NCBI GenBank assembly: GCA_017464345.1
Contig: JAFUAH010000027.1
Coordinates: forward strand, 1-64,000
Reading direction: 5' to 3'
Source: Bacteroidaceae bacterium
GTDB lineage: Bacteria; Bacteroidota; Bacteroidia; Bacteroidales; Bacteroidaceae
DNA: 64,000 bases
The position numbers and the translations under genes were made by a program. The number at the start of each line of letters is the position of its first letter. The first letter of the stretch is position 1. Positions 49,021 through 58,611 of the stretch are shown in pieces. The notes below the pieces were generated by a model that saw nothing but the letters and a program-made list of their open reading frames with translations, was not told where the DNA came from and made no database searches.

Positions 49021-50355
49021 ATGACAAAAGTAATCAAGTTGCGCAAGGGCCTTGACGTCAATCTAAAAGGACGCGCCACGAGGGAGCTGGGTCAGGTCGG
49101 TTGTCCGGGCGAGTACGCACTCGTTCCCGATGACTTTGCTGGCATGAAGCCCAAAGTGGTCGTAAAGGAGGGAGACCAGGTTCTTGTGGGTGATGCACTG
49201 TTTGTAGATAAACTGCATCCCGAAGTGAAGTTTACGTCGCCTGTGAGTGGTGTTGTCAGTCTGGTAGAGCGCGGCGACCGTCGCAAGTTGCTCTCCGTTC
49301 GCGTGAAGCCGGACGGCGAGCAGAAGGCACGGGAGTTCGGCGTGACCGAGGACGTGAAGGCACTGCTCCTGGAGAGCGGTCTGTTCGGATTCTTCCGCAG
49401 TCGCCCCTACGACGTGGTGGCCAATCCCGAGGACAAGCCTAAGGCCGTCTTCGTCAGTGCCTTCAACTCCATGCCCCTCAGCCAGGACTTCGAGTACGTG
49501 CTGGAAGGGCAAGAGAAGGAGTTCCAGGCTGGTATCTCCGCACTCGCCAAACTGGCAAAGGTGCACCTGGGCGTGAGCAGCAAGCAGACCGCCAAGGCAC
49601 TGCTGGAGGCCAAGGACTGCGAGGTGACCGTTTTCGACGGGCCCGCTCCCGCTGGTAACGTGGGCGTGCAGATTAATCACATCAGCCCCATCAACAAGGG
49701 AGAGGTGGTCTGGACGCTGGGTGCCGAGGAGGTTATCTTCGTTGGCCGTCTATTGCTCACCGGTAAGCTCGACCTGACACGTACCGTCGCTTTAGCAGGC
49801 AGTGAGGTAGTGGCCCCCAAGTACTATAAAATGTTGGTAGGCCAAAAGCTGACAACCCTCGTGGAAGGCAAGCTGGTGAAGGCCGATCATCACCAGCGCA
49901 TCATTGACGGCAACGTCATGACGGGCCTGAAGACCACGGCTGAAGGTTTCTTGGGCGCACACCACACGGAGGTGAATGTTATCCCCGAGGGCGACGACAA
50001 CGCCGAGATGCTGGGTTGGATTATGCCCCGCCTGAACGAGTTCTCCACCAGTCGCAGCTACTGCTCTTGGCTCTTCGGACGGAAGAAGGAATACACGCTC
50101 GATGCCCGTATCAAGGGTGGCGAACGCCACATCATCATGTCGGGCGAGTACGACCGCGTCTTCCCGATGGACATCTTCGCCGGCTATCTCGTGAAGGCCA
50201 TCATCACGGGCGACATCGACCGCCAAGAGGCACTGGGTATCTACGAAGTAGCTCCCGAGGACTTCGCCATTGCAGAGTTCGTCGATAGCTCGAAGTTGGA
50301 ACTCCAGCGCATCGTTCGCGAAGGCTTGGATATATTGAGAAAGGAAAACGCATAA
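49021..50355 (+). CDS. nqrA: Na+-translocating NADH:quinone reductase subunit A
   Basis: 444 aa peripheral subunit on the cytoplasmic face of the Na+-NQR complex, involved in quinone binding. Start MTKVIKLRKGLDVNL at 49021 matches the family; the 21-residue longer frame runs into the promoter. Typical segments: KPKVVVKEGDQVLVGD (biotinyl-lipoyl-like), SPVSGVVSLVERGDRR, and TSRSYCSWLFGRKKEY. First gene of nqrABCDEF; separated from nqrB by 117 nt containing an AT-rich inverted repeat. Confidence 0.96.
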   Translation: MTKVIKLRKGLDVNLKGRATRELGQVGCPGEYALVPDDFAGMKPKVVVKEGDQVLVGDALFVDKLHPEVKFTSPVSGVVSLVERGDRRKLLSVRVKPDGEQKAREFGVTEDVKALLLESGLFGFFRSRPYDVVANPEDKPKAVFVSAFNSMPLSQDFEYVLEGQEKEFQAGISALAKLAKVHLGVSSKQTAKALLEAKDCEVTVFDGPAPAGNVGVQINHISPINKGEVVWTLGAEEVIFVGRLLLTGKLDLTRTVALAGSEVVAPKYYKMLVGQKLTTLVEGKLVKADHHQRIIDGNVMTGLKTTAEGFLGAHHTEVNVIPEGDDNAEMLGWIMPRLNEFSTSRSYCSWLFGRKKEYTLDARIKGGERHIIMSGEYDRVFPMDIFAGYLVKAIITGDIDRQEALGIYEVAPEDFAIAEFVDSSKLELQRIVREGLDILRKENA

Positions 50356-50356
50356 A

Positions 50357-50472
50357 TCAATTCAAAATTCAAAATTAAAAATTCAAAATGAGGCTAACGC
50401 CATGATAGTAAACTAACAACGCCGAAGGCCAATTTTGGATTTTGAATTTATTAAATTTGAATTTAACTAAGT
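50357..50472. repeat. AT-rich inverted repeat between nqrA and nqrB
   Basis: Direct copies of (A)ATTCAAA at 50360-50386 face the opposite-strand text TTTTGAATTT...TTTGAATTT at 50433-50465, with GAGGC/GCC just inside. The RNA would form a long imperfect AU-rich stem in the operon's only sizeable gap. Confidence 0.6.
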
Positions 50473-51648
50473 ATGAATGCATTAAGAAATTATCTGGACA
50501 AGATAAAGCCGAACTTCGAGGAGGGAGGCAAGCTTCACGCATTCCACAGCCTGTTCGACGGACTGGAGACCTTTGCCTTCGTGCCCCGGACAACCAGTCG
50601 TGTGGGAAGCGTGAACATTCACGATGCCATTGACAGCAAGCGCATTATGAGTTTCGTAGTGATAGCCCTGATGCCCGCCCTGTTCTTCGGCATGTACAAC
50701 GTGGGTTATCAGAACGCACTGGCAGCTGGACAACTGGAGCAGGCCACCTTCTGGGGCATGTTCTTCTATGGTTTCCTGGCCGTTCTGCCCAAGATTATCG
50801 TATCGTATGTAGTGGGTCTGGGCATCGAGTTCGTCGTGGCCCAGTGGAAGAAGGAAGAGATTCAGGAGGGATTCCTCGTGTCGGGTATCCTCATCCCCAT
50901 GATTGTGCCCGTAACCACACCGCTGTGGATGCTGGCCATCGCCGTGGCCTTCAGTGTCATACTCGCAAAGGAGATATTTGGCGGTACGGGCATGAACATC
51001 TTCAACCCCGCACTCATTACGCGTGCGTTCCTCTTCTTCTCCTACCCGTCGGCAATGACAGGCGACAGCACCGTTTGGGTCAGTCAGCAGAGTATTCTCG
51101 GTCTGGGTTTCACGGCCCCCGAGGCCTACACCGCAGCCACGCCTTTGGGACAGGCTGCAGCTGAAGGCTTCAATGGATTCGACTGCGGTACCATCGAGAA
51201 CGCCATCACGGGGCTTATCCCTGGTGCCATCGGTGAGACTTCGGTCATCGCCATTGCACTGGGAGCTATCCTGCTCCTCTGGACGGGCGTGGCTTCCTGG
51301 AAGACCATGTGCAGCGTCTTCGTCGGCGGTGGTCTGATGGGCTGGCTGATGCAGGCACTGGAGTTGTCTGATATCGAGTGGTGGCACCACTTCGTACTGG
51401 GCGGATTTGCCTTCGGTGCCGTGTTCATGGCCACCGACCCTGTGACCTCTGCCCGTACCGAGTGCGGAAAGTATGTTTATGGTTTGCTGATAGGTGTCGT
51501 TGCCGTCATGGTTCGCGTCCTGAACCCCGGTTATCCCGAGGGCATGATGCTGGCCATCCTGCTCATGAACCTGTTTGCTCCGCTCATCGACTACTGTGTA
51601 GTGGATCGCAACATCTCCATGCGTGCGAAACGTGCTAATAACAAATAA
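50473..51648 (+). CDS. nqrB: Na+-NQR subunit B
   Basis: 391 aa, about ten transmembrane helices. Forms the membrane core, carries a covalent FMN and riboflavin, and takes part in Na+ translocation. Conserved KEIFGGTGMNIFNPAL and the periplasmic loop are present. The FMN-carrying threonine should be Thr223 in EAYTAATPLGQ; compared with the canonical D-G-x-S/T-G-A-T, the Asp is Glu and the Gly is Ala, a noticeable deviation. Good match elsewhere and normal length. RBS not obvious. Confidence 0.96.
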   Translation: MNALRNYLDKIKPNFEEGGKLHAFHSLFDGLETFAFVPRTTSRVGSVNIHDAIDSKRIMSFVVIALMPALFFGMYNVGYQNALAAGQLEQATFWGMFFYGFLAVLPKIIVSYVVGLGIEFVVAQWKKEEIQEGFLVSGILIPMIVPVTTPLWMLAIAVAFSVILAKEIFGGTGMNIFNPALITRAFLFFSYPSAMTGDSTVWVSQQSILGLGFTAPEAYTAATPLGQAAAEGFNGFDCGTIENAITGLIPGAIGETSVIAIALGAILLLWTGVASWKTMCSVFVGGGLMGWLMQALELSDIEWWHHFVLGGFAFGAVFMATDPVTSARTECGKYVYGLLIGVVAVMVRVLNPGYPEGMMLAILLMNLFAPLIDYCVVDRNISMRAKRANNK

Positions 51649-51666
51649 AGTAGGGAGGACAAGACA

Positions 51667-52284
51667 ATGAAAGTAAACACAAATGGTAACGTTTATACGT
51701 TCGTCTATGCAACCGTAATGGTTGTCATCGTAGCCTTCCTGCTGGCCTTCGTGGCTTCGGCACTGAAGCGCATGCAGGACGCCAATGTAGCACGCGACAC
51801 GAAGAACCAGATTCTCACGAGCCTGAACATCACGGGACTGTCGGGCGATGCCATCGACAAGAAGTATGCCGAGGTCATTACCGACGAACTCCAGGAAAAG
51901 GGCGGCAAGGTATTCGTGGCCACAGTGGATGGCGCAACGAAGTATGTGCTCCCCGTCAAGGGGCGTGGCCTCTGGGGTGGCCTCTGGGGCTACATATCCA
52001 TTGACGAGGACAAGCAGCACGTCTTTGGCACTTACTTTGACCATGAGAGTGAAACCGCAGGTCTGGGAGCCCGCATCAAGGAGCGTTGGTTCCAGGAGCA
52101 GTTCAACGGCAAGCCCATCTTTACGGACAACCCACAGCAGGTGGCCTTGACCGTAGTTAAGCAGGGCCAGTCGAAGACGGAAACCGAAATCGACGGCGTG
52201 ACGGGTGCCACCCTCACCTCGAAGGGCGTGGCTGGTATGGTCACGGACGGACTGCAGGCCTACATCGAATTCCTAAACAAGTAA
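51667..52284 (+). CDS. nqrC: Na+-NQR subunit C
   Basis: 205 aa. One N-terminal transmembrane helix (~11-33) and a periplasmic FMN-binding domain. ApbE target motif DGVTGATLTS with the FMN threonine at Thr182 is canonical. LWGYISIDEDKQHVFG and HESETAGLGARI are typical of the domain. RBS GGGAGGA precedes the ATG. Passes electrons between the other flavins on the periplasmic side. Confidence 0.96.
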   Translation: MKVNTNGNVYTFVYATVMVVIVAFLLAFVASALKRMQDANVARDTKNQILTSLNITGLSGDAIDKKYAEVITDELQEKGGKVFVATVDGATKYVLPVKGRGLWGGLWGYISIDEDKQHVFGTYFDHESETAGLGARIKERWFQEQFNGKPIFTDNPQQVALTVVKQGQSKTETEIDGVTGATLTSKGVAGMVTDGLQAYIEFLNK

Positions 52285-52300
52285 TAGAGGAGGAAAGAAT

Positions 52301-52927
52301 ATGAGTAAACTGTTTTCTAAGGAGAATTGCGAAGTCTTTTCCAATCCTCTGAACCTGAACAACCCCATTGCGGTGCAGGTGCTGGGTATCTGCTCGGCAT
52401 TGGCCGTGACGAGCCAACTGGAACCCGCCATTGTGATGGGACTCTCTGTGACGGTCATTACGGCGTTCAGCAACGTGATTATATCACTCATCCGTAAGAG
52501 CATCCCCAACCGCATCCGCATTATCGTACAACTGGTGGTTGTGGCTGCTCTGGTAACCATTGTCAGCCAGATACTGAAGGCCTTTGCCTACGATGTCAGC
52601 GTACAGCTCTCTGTCTATGTCGGTCTTATCATCACCAACTGTATCCTGATGGGCCGTTTGGAGGCATTCGCCATGATGAATGGTCCCTGGGAGTCGTTCC
52701 TCGACGGTATTGGTAACGGTCTGGGATATGCGCTGATTCTCGTCATCGTGGGCTTTGTCCGCGAATTGCTGGGCTTCGGCACGCTGTTCGGTATCCAGAT
52801 CGTCCCCGACTTCTGCTACGAGAACGGCTATATGAACAACGGTATGATGACCATGCCCGCCATGTCGCTCATCATCGTTGGATGTGTAATCTGGGCTCAC
52901 CGCTCAATAAACAAGGAGGAGAAGTAA
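52301..52927 (+). CDS. nqrD: Na+-NQR subunit D
   Basis: 208 aa, six transmembrane helices, inverted-repeat partner of NqrE. The cysteines that, with NqrE, hold the intramembrane iron centre are present: Cys31 (LGICSALAVTS) and Cys114 (IITNCILMGR). RBS GAGGA precedes the ATG. Starts 16 nt after nqrC and ends 3 nt before nqrE. Confidence 0.96.
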   Translation: MSKLFSKENCEVFSNPLNLNNPIAVQVLGICSALAVTSQLEPAIVMGLSVTVITAFSNVIISLIRKSIPNRIRIIVQLVVVAALVTIVSQILKAFAYDVSVQLSVYVGLIITNCILMGRLEAFAMMNGPWESFLDGIGNGLGYALILVIVGFVRELLGFGTLFGIQIVPDFCYENGYMNNGMMTMPAMSLIIVGCVIWAHRSINKEEK

Positions 52928-52930
52928 AGT

Positions 52931-53560
52931 ATGGAACACATGATTAGCCTTTTTGTCCGCTCGATTTTCGTGGACAACATGATTTTCGCCTTCTTCCTCG
53001 GTATGTGCTCCTACTTGGCCGTATCGAAGACCGTGAAGACGAGCCTCGGCCTGGGCGTGGCAGTAACCTTCGTGCTGCTCATTACCGTGCCCGTCGATTA
53101 CGCTTTGCAGATGTACGTCCTCGGCCCCAACGCTCTCGTGGAGGGTGTCGATCTGACGTTCCTGGCCTTCATCCTCTTCATCGCCGTCATTGCCGGTATC
53201 GTGCAGTTGGTGGAGATGCTCGTAGAGCGCTTCAGCCCATCGCTGTATGCCGCCCTGGGCATCTTCTTGCCGCTGATTGCCGTGAACTGCGCCATCATGG
53301 GTGCCTCTCTGTTCATGCAACAGCGCGTGCAGATGGATCCCGAGACTAGCAGCCAGGCCATCGCCTCCTTCGGCGATGCCATAGCCTATGCGCTGGGTAG
53401 CGGTATTGGTTGGCTGCTGGCCATCGTCGGCTTGGCCGCCATTCGCGAGAAAATGGCCTACACAGACGTGCCCAAGCCTCTCCAGGGCCTCGGCATCACG
53501 TTTATTACCGTGGGTCTGATGGCTATGGCCTTTATGTGCTTCTCAGGTCTTAACATATAA
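52931..53560 (+). CDS. nqrE: Na+-NQR subunit E
   Basis: 209 aa, six transmembrane helices. Cys26 ([10 protein letters not shown]) and Cys120 ([12 protein letters not shown]) are the iron-centre ligands and fall at the numbering known for Vibrio Nqr[19 protein letters not shown] near the C-terminus is family-typical. RBS GGAGGAG overlaps the nqrD end. Confidence 0.96.
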   Translation: MEHMISLFVRSIFVDNMIFAFFLGMCSYLAVSKTVKTSLGLGVAVTFVLLITVPVDYALQMYVLGPNALVEGVDLTFLAFILFIAVIAGIVQLVEMLVERFSPSLYAALGIFLPLIAVNCAIMGASLFMQQRVQMDPETSSQAIASFGDAIAYALGSGIGWLLAIVGLAAIREKMAYTDVPKPLQGLGITFITVGLMAMAFMCFSGLNI

Positions 53561-53579
53561 TAAAAGGAGGACATTGACT

Positions 53580-54869
53580 ATGGATATGAATTTGATTCTT
53601 ACCAGTATGGGTGTCTTCCTGGGCATCATACTGATTTTGGTTGCAATATTGCTTGTGGCAAAGGCCTACCTGAGCCCGAGCGGTAATGTGAACATCACGA
53701 TTAACGGCAAGGACTCCGTCAGCGTACCCCAAGGTGCCAGCCTGCTCTCCACGTTGAGTGCTGAAGGCATCTACCTCCCCAGTGCCTGCGGTGGTAAGGG
53801 CTCCTGCGGACAGTGCAAACTGCAAGTCACAGAGGGCGGTGGCGACATTCTCGACTCGGAGAAGGGCCACTTCACTCGCAAGCAGATTAAGGACCACTGG
53901 CGTCTGGGTTGCCAGTGCAAGGTGAAGGGTGACCTTGGCATTCAGGTAGACGACAGCGTTATGGGCGTCAAGGAATGGGAGTGCACCGTTATTGGTAACA
54001 AGAACGTGGCAACCTTCATCAAGGAGTACAAGGTGGCTCTGCCTCCTGGCGAACACATGGACTTCGAGCCCGGTTCGTATGCACAGATTCGCATTCCTGC
54101 CTTCGACTGCATCGACTACGACAAGGACTTCGACAAGAGCCTAATTGGCGACACCTATCTGCCCGCATGGGAGAAGTTCGGGTTGTTCCCCCTCAAGTGC
54201 ACAAACCCCGAGGCTACCATCCGTGCTTACTCTATGGCCAATTACCCCGACGAGGGCGACATCATCACCCTGAACGTCCGTATCGCCACGCCTCCCTTCA
54301 AGCCGAAGGACCAGGGCCCAGGCTTCATGGACGTGAATCCCGGTATCGCTTCGTCGTACATTTTCTCGCTGAAGCCCGGCGACAAGGTCATCATGTCGGG
54401 TCCCTACGGAGAGTTCCGTCCTCAGTACGGCACAGGCCGCGAGATGATATGGGTCGGCGGTGGTGCCGGTATGGCTCCCCTGCGTGCCCAGATTATGCAC
54501 ATGCTGAAAGGTCACGGTGTCAGTGACGAAGACCGCAAGCGTCCCATGCACTACTTCTATGGTGCCCGTGCGTTGGAGGAGATTCCCTTCCTCGACGACT
54601 TCCTACAGTTGGAGAAGGACTTCCCCAACTTCCATTTCCACCTGGCACTGGACCGTCCCGACCCCAAGGCCGACGCAGCAGGTATCAAGTACACACCGGG
54701 CTTCGTGGCTCCTGTGATGGGCGATACCTATCTGAAGGCTCACGAGGCTCCCGAGGATTGCGAGTATTATCTCTGCGGACCTCCAATGATGGCCAAGACG
54801 GTGCTTGACCTGCTCCACTCCCTCGGTGTCGAGGACGATATGATTCGCTTCGACAACTTCGGCGGATAA
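53580..54869 (+). CDS. nqrF: Na+-NQR subunit F (NADH dehydrogenase subunit)
   Basis: 429 aa. One N-terminal transmembrane helix, a plant-type 2Fe-2S ferredoxin domain and a C-terminal FAD/NADH reductase domain. Cluster ligands Cys70, Cys76, Cys79 (SACGGKGSCGQCK) and Cys111 (GCQCK) fall exactly at the numbering of Vibrio NqrF, which supports ATG 53580 as the start (AAAGGAGG ends 9 nt upstream; a TTG at 53574 is excluded). RAYSMANYP (FAD), GGGAGMAPLRAQI (NADH) and YLCGPPMM are intact. Entry point of electrons from NADH. Confidence 0.97.
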   Translation: MDMNLILTSMGVFLGIILILVAILLVAKAYLSPSGNVNITINGKDSVSVPQGASLLSTLSAEGIYLPSACGGKGSCGQCKLQVTEGGGDILDSEKGHFTRKQIKDHWRLGCQCKVKGDLGIQVDDSVMGVKEWECTVIGNKNVATFIKEYKVALPPGEHMDFEPGSYAQIRIPAFDCIDYDKDFDKSLIGDTYLPAWEKFGLFPLKCTNPEATIRAYSMANYPDEGDIITLNVRIATPPFKPKDQGPGFMDVNPGIASSYIFSLKPGDKVIMSGPYGEFRPQYGTGREMIWVGGGAGMAPLRAQIMHMLKGHGVSDEDRKRPMHYFYGARALEEIPFLDDFLQLEKDFPNFHFHLALDRPDPKADAAGIKYTPGFVAPVMGDTYLKAHEAPEDCEYYLCGPPMMAKTVLDLLHSLGVEDDMIRFDNFGG

Positions 54870-54877
54870 CATGCTTA

Positions 54878-54922
54878 GTGCCCCATAGGCGTACGTATGC
54901 GTCTATGGGGCATTACTTTTAT
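54878..54922 (+). terminator. Terminator after nqrF
   Basis: TGCCCCATAGGCG (54879-54891) pairs with CGTCTATGGGGCA (54900-54912) with one G-T, followed by TTACTTTTATT. Confidence 0.8.
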
Positions 54923-54954
54923 TCTCACTTGTTATCTCCTTAAATCTCATAAAC

Positions 54955-56916
54955 ATGAAAAAATTCCTTTTCCTATTTGCTCTATCATTGGTTCCTCGCA
55001 TGATGTGGGCAGTGACCGACTATGATGCAGTACGGCTGACGTTTCATCGGACGGGAACGGATGTCGGCAGTGTCGAGGTGACCGTAACGGATGCCGACGA
55101 AAAGGCGCTGACGGGTGTGACAGCCACACTGGAGAGTACTTCTTTTGCCACACTGAAGTCGGTCGGGGCAGATGCCATCATCAACGGTAGTGTCCTAGCC
55201 CCCGACACATACGAGAATGGCGAGGGCTCACAGATAACCTACCTCTTTCGCATTGACGGTCTGTCTGGTGACTTTGCTTTCGACTCTGCAGACCTCGATG
55301 TCTATGCGCTTAACGCCGGCGGTAATGCACAGGGCAACACGGGTAGCACGGTTCGCTATTTCCAGTTTGGCGTGGCTACGGGTACATCGGCCGATGGCGT
55401 TCAGACCTTCGCGCAGAAGAATATCGATACGGACATCTGTACTGTTCCCAACCAGTCAAACGGACTGTACCACAGCACGCAGACCATGAGTGCCGAAAAG
55501 GCTGCCAATGCCACCAGTCCGCTCTACCTGCAAGTAAGTTTGATTAAGACTTCATCGTTGGGATGTTATGCGGGCATCGGAATGGTTATGCTCTATACGA
55601 AGGACGGCGGAGGCGATGAGCCCATAGAAGAAACGACCTTCTCGGCTGACAAGTTCTACACCATCCACCGCAACAACAATACCTCGGCTTATATCTACCA
55701 GAACGGCAACACGATGGGCACGGCTATGTTTGACAATTCGAAGTCATTCTGGTGGGTGTTGGAACCGACCGGTACAGAGGACTGTTATTATATAAAGAAT
55801 GCGACGACGGGGCGCTATGTTCAGAGTTCGGTGCAGACGCTGAGCAGTCTGGTTCCCATGGGCGATACACCTGTAGAGTTTCAGATTAAGAAGGACGAAA
55901 CGCCAGGGGCCGCAACGAATGGCTATTACTATATGGCCAGCACGGACCAGGAAATTTCCCTGGCTACCGACGGGTCGCTGGGCCTGAACTTCGGTGCGAC
56001 GGGTGTCGTAGCCTACTATATCCGGACAGGCCGAGGCAACTCGTACTGGGAGATAGAAGAGAGCGAATATGCCTACGATCCTCCAACGGTTGAAGTCACT
56101 GACTTCTCTCGGACTGCACAGATTTATTCTTATCCCTGCGGCAGTGCGGGCAAGGCTTATCTGACCACAGCCGATATGGAAGGGGACGATGTCCTTTCTG
56201 AGATTCACTATGCGACAGCGACATCCCCCAGCAGTTATTACACCGTCTATGTCGCTCAAAAGGCAGATGTGCGCCAAGGTGGCACGTTGCCCATCGCCAT
56301 CAGCGTGGCGAACGACGGTAGCGGAATCCAGACGTTTGCCTATGCCGACTGGGACAAGGATGGCGTATTCGAAGAGGGTGTGGAGCTGGATGGTAAAAAA
56401 ACAGCGTTCAAGGTACCTGAATCGGCAGCCATCGGTCAGTACCGCATCCGCATTCGCGTTACCGAAACAGGGACCGACGGAGCAGAGGACGACGTGATAG
56501 GGGCCTGCTACGACTTTGTCATCCGTGTGGTGCCAGCTGAAACAATGCTGACATGGAGCGTGGAGGTGAACGACGCTACCCGTGGCACGGCCAAGGCAGA
56601 AGAGGACGGTGGCATCCTACGGCTGGAGGCTACGCCCTTTGGCGACGCGACCTTCGTCGGATGGAAACTGATGCGCAACCACTTCATAGGCGAAATTTTG
56701 AGTCAAGATACCCAATTTGAGTATCCGCTTACGCAGAGTGCCCGCATCGTGGCTGTCTTTACGCCCAATACGCAAAGTCTGCCCGATGCCATCGATGGCG
56801 TAGGCAGCGGAGAGCAAAACGGGACATCGCGCACATTCGACCTCTCAGGCCGTAAGGCCACCACGACCGTCCGGGGTATTGTCGTATCGAATGGTAAAAA
56901 GAGAATCAACAAATAA
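54955..56916 (+). CDS. Secreted multidomain protein with GEVED-like domain and sorting tail
   Basis: 653 aa. Signal peptide ~1-19 (FLFLFALSLVPRMMWA). N-terminal beta domain (~20-220). A ricin-like/carbohydrate-binding-looking segment follows (~230-380; KFYTIHRNNNTSAYIYQNG, YYIKNATTGRYVQ), then a GEVED-type domain (~385-545; FAYADWDKDGVFEEGVEL). A Gly-rich 'divergent InlB' style piece (~550-610) precedes the C-terminal tail FDLSGRKATTTVRG..., like type IX sorting tails. It precedes a sulfatase gene by 12 nt, so it may help bind a sulfated or complex glycan outside the cell. The domains are reasonable; substrate unknown. Confidence 0.72.
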   Translation: MKKFLFLFALSLVPRMMWAVTDYDAVRLTFHRTGTDVGSVEVTVTDADEKALTGVTATLESTSFATLKSVGADAIINGSVLAPDTYENGEGSQITYLFRIDGLSGDFAFDSADLDVYALNAGGNAQGNTGSTVRYFQFGVATGTSADGVQTFAQKNIDTDICTVPNQSNGLYHSTQTMSAEKAANATSPLYLQVSLIKTSSLGCYAGIGMVMLYTKDGGGDEPIEETTFSADKFYTIHRNNNTSAYIYQNGNTMGTAMFDNSKSFWWVLEPTGTEDCYYIKNATTGRYVQSSVQTLSSLVPMGDTPVEFQIKKDETPGAATNGYYYMASTDQEISLATDGSLGLNFGATGVVAYYIRTGRGNSYWEIEESEYAYDPPTVEVTDFSRTAQIYSYPCGSAGKAYLTTADMEGDDVLSEIHYATATSPSSYYTVYVAQKADVRQGGTLPIAISVANDGSGIQTFAYADWDKDGVFEEGVELDGKKTAFKVPESAAIGQYRIRIRVTETGTDGAEDDVIGACYDFVIRVVPAETMLTWSVEVNDATRGTAKAEEDGGILRLEATPFGDATFVGWKLMRNHFIGEILSQDTQFEYPLTQSARIVAVFTPNTQSLPDAIDGVGSGEQNGTSRTFDLSGRKATTTVRGIVVSNGKKRINK

Positions 56917-56928
56917 ATAAGCACGAAT

Positions 56929-58437
56929 ATGGACGCAAAGAAACTATTATACAGCCTGACCATGGCACCAGTGCTGGCCAGCGCACAAGGCGAGAAGCCG
57001 AATATTATCTTCATCCTCTGCGACGATATGGGCTGGGGCGACCTCGCCTGTTATGGGCAGCAGTACATCTCCACACCCAACATCGACCGCCTGGCCTCAC
57101 AGGGTATGCAATTCATGCAGGCCTACGCAGGCAGTCCCGTTTCGGCTCCTTCACGAGCATCCTTGATGACGGGACAGCATACGGGCCACTGCGAAATTCG
57201 CGGCAATAAGGAATATCGTTCGGGATCTGTCACTTACGGCAAGGCCACGGACTATGCCGTCACGGGCCAGCATCCGCTCGACACGGCCCATGTCGTCCTG
57301 CCTGAAATCATGAAGGACTACGGCTATACGACAGGCCAGTTCGGCAAGTGGGCCGGTGGCTACGAGGGCAGTGTCTCTACGCCCGACAAGCGCGGTGTGG
57401 ATGAGTTCTACGGCTACATTTGCCAGTTCGAAGCGCATACTTACTATCCTAACTTCCTTAATAAATATAGTGCGCGTACGGGAGACACTGGTGTTACTCG
57501 TGAGCTCATGACGGAGAACATCCAGCACGAGTTTTACGGCGAGGACTACTACCGTCGTCCTCAGTACAGTGCCGACATCATTCACCAGAAGGCAATGGAA
57601 TGGCTTGACCGCCAAGACGGCAGCCAGCCCTTCTATGGTCTCTTCACCTACACCATCCCACATGCCGAACTGCTTCAGCCCGAGGACTCTATCCTGATTT
57701 CATACAGGGCGAAGTTCTGTCAGGATAAGTCCTACGGTGGCGACAATGGTAGTTGGTATCATGCCGTGACCAATGTCCATGCCCAGTTCGCCGGCATGAT
57801 TACCCGACTGGATGCCTACGTGGGTGAGATAATGGCCAAACTGGAAGAGAAAGGCATGACCGACAACACCATCCTCATCTTCTCCAGCGACAATGGACCT
57901 CACGAGGAGGGTGGGGCAGATCCGACCTTCTTCAACCGCGACGGCGTGCTGAAGGGACTGAAGCGCTCGTGCCACGAGGGTGGCATCCGTATTCCGTTCA
58001 TCGTACGCTGGCCGGGCCACGTGCCTGCCGGCGTGAAGAATGACCATCAGATAGCCTTCTATGACGTGATGCCCACCTTTGCCGACATCCTCGGCATTCA
58101 GGACTACGTCGGAAAATACAGAAATCCCCGTCTGGGAGCCGCTGATCACTTCGACGGCATCTCTTTCCTGCCGACGCTGACCGGTAACGAGGCCGACCAG
58201 AAGTCCCACGACTTCCTTTACTGGGAGTTTAACGAGACTGACCAGATTGGCGTGCGACAGGGCAACTGGAAACTAATTGTTAAGAGAGGTGTCTGTGAAC
58301 TCTACGACTTGGCAACCGATATCCATGAGGACACGAACCTAGCCAATGAGTATCCCGAGAAGGTGAAGGAACTGAAGGAACTCGTCGTTCAGTCGCACAT
58401 CGACAACCCGAACTTTAAGGTGACGCTGCCCAAGTAA
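56929..58437 (+). CDS. Ser-type (anSME-dependent) sulfatase
   Basis: 502 aa. Signal peptide ~1-19 (LLYSLTMAPVLASAQ). Alkaline-phosphatase-fold sulfatase: metal motif NIIFILCDDMGWGDLACYG, then the active-site signature S-A-P-S-R with Ser72 as the formylglycine precursor followed by ASLMTGQHTGH, and SSDNGPHEEGG. A serine rather than cysteine needs a radical-SAM anSME maturase, which is not in this window. Probably desulfates a host or dietary glycan in the periplasm or at the surface. In an operon with the preceding secreted protein. Confidence 0.92.
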   Translation: MDAKKLLYSLTMAPVLASAQGEKPNIIFILCDDMGWGDLACYGQQYISTPNIDRLASQGMQFMQAYAGSPVSAPSRASLMTGQHTGHCEIRGNKEYRSGSVTYGKATDYAVTGQHPLDTAHVVLPEIMKDYGYTTGQFGKWAGGYEGSVSTPDKRGVDEFYGYICQFEAHTYYPNFLNKYSARTGDTGVTRELMTENIQHEFYGEDYYRRPQYSADIIHQKAMEWLDRQDGSQPFYGLFTYTIPHAELLQPEDSILISYRAKFCQDKSYGGDNGSWYHAVTNVHAQFAGMITRLDAYVGEIMAKLEEKGMTDNTILIFSSDNGPHEEGGADPTFFNRDGVLKGLKRSCHEGGIRIPFIVRWPGHVPAGVKNDHQIAFYDVMPTFADILGIQDYVGKYRNPRLGAADHFDGISFLPTLTGNEADQKSHDFLYWEFNETDQIGVRQGNWKLIVKRGVCELYDLATDIHEDTNLANEYPEKVKELKELVVQSHIDNPNFKVTLPK

Positions 58438-58511
58438 GCTGCAGAATCCCTCTTTGAGTCAGGCATCTTGTTGCTTTTGTGATTCCAAAGTGGGAGTATT
58501 TATACGTTCTT

Positions 58512-58549
58512 CCCCGTCAAAGGCCCAGCGACCGTTGACGGGGATTTTT
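58512..58549 (+). terminator. Terminator after the sulfatase gene
   Basis: CCCCGTCAA (58512-58520) pairs with TTGACGGGG (58535-58543), then ATTTTT. Confidence 0.82.
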
Positions 58550-58611
58550 CATTCTCTCCCTCTTTCCGATTGTCAATATTTTTCGTTTTCCCCTCAGATA
58601 CCCCTATACAG

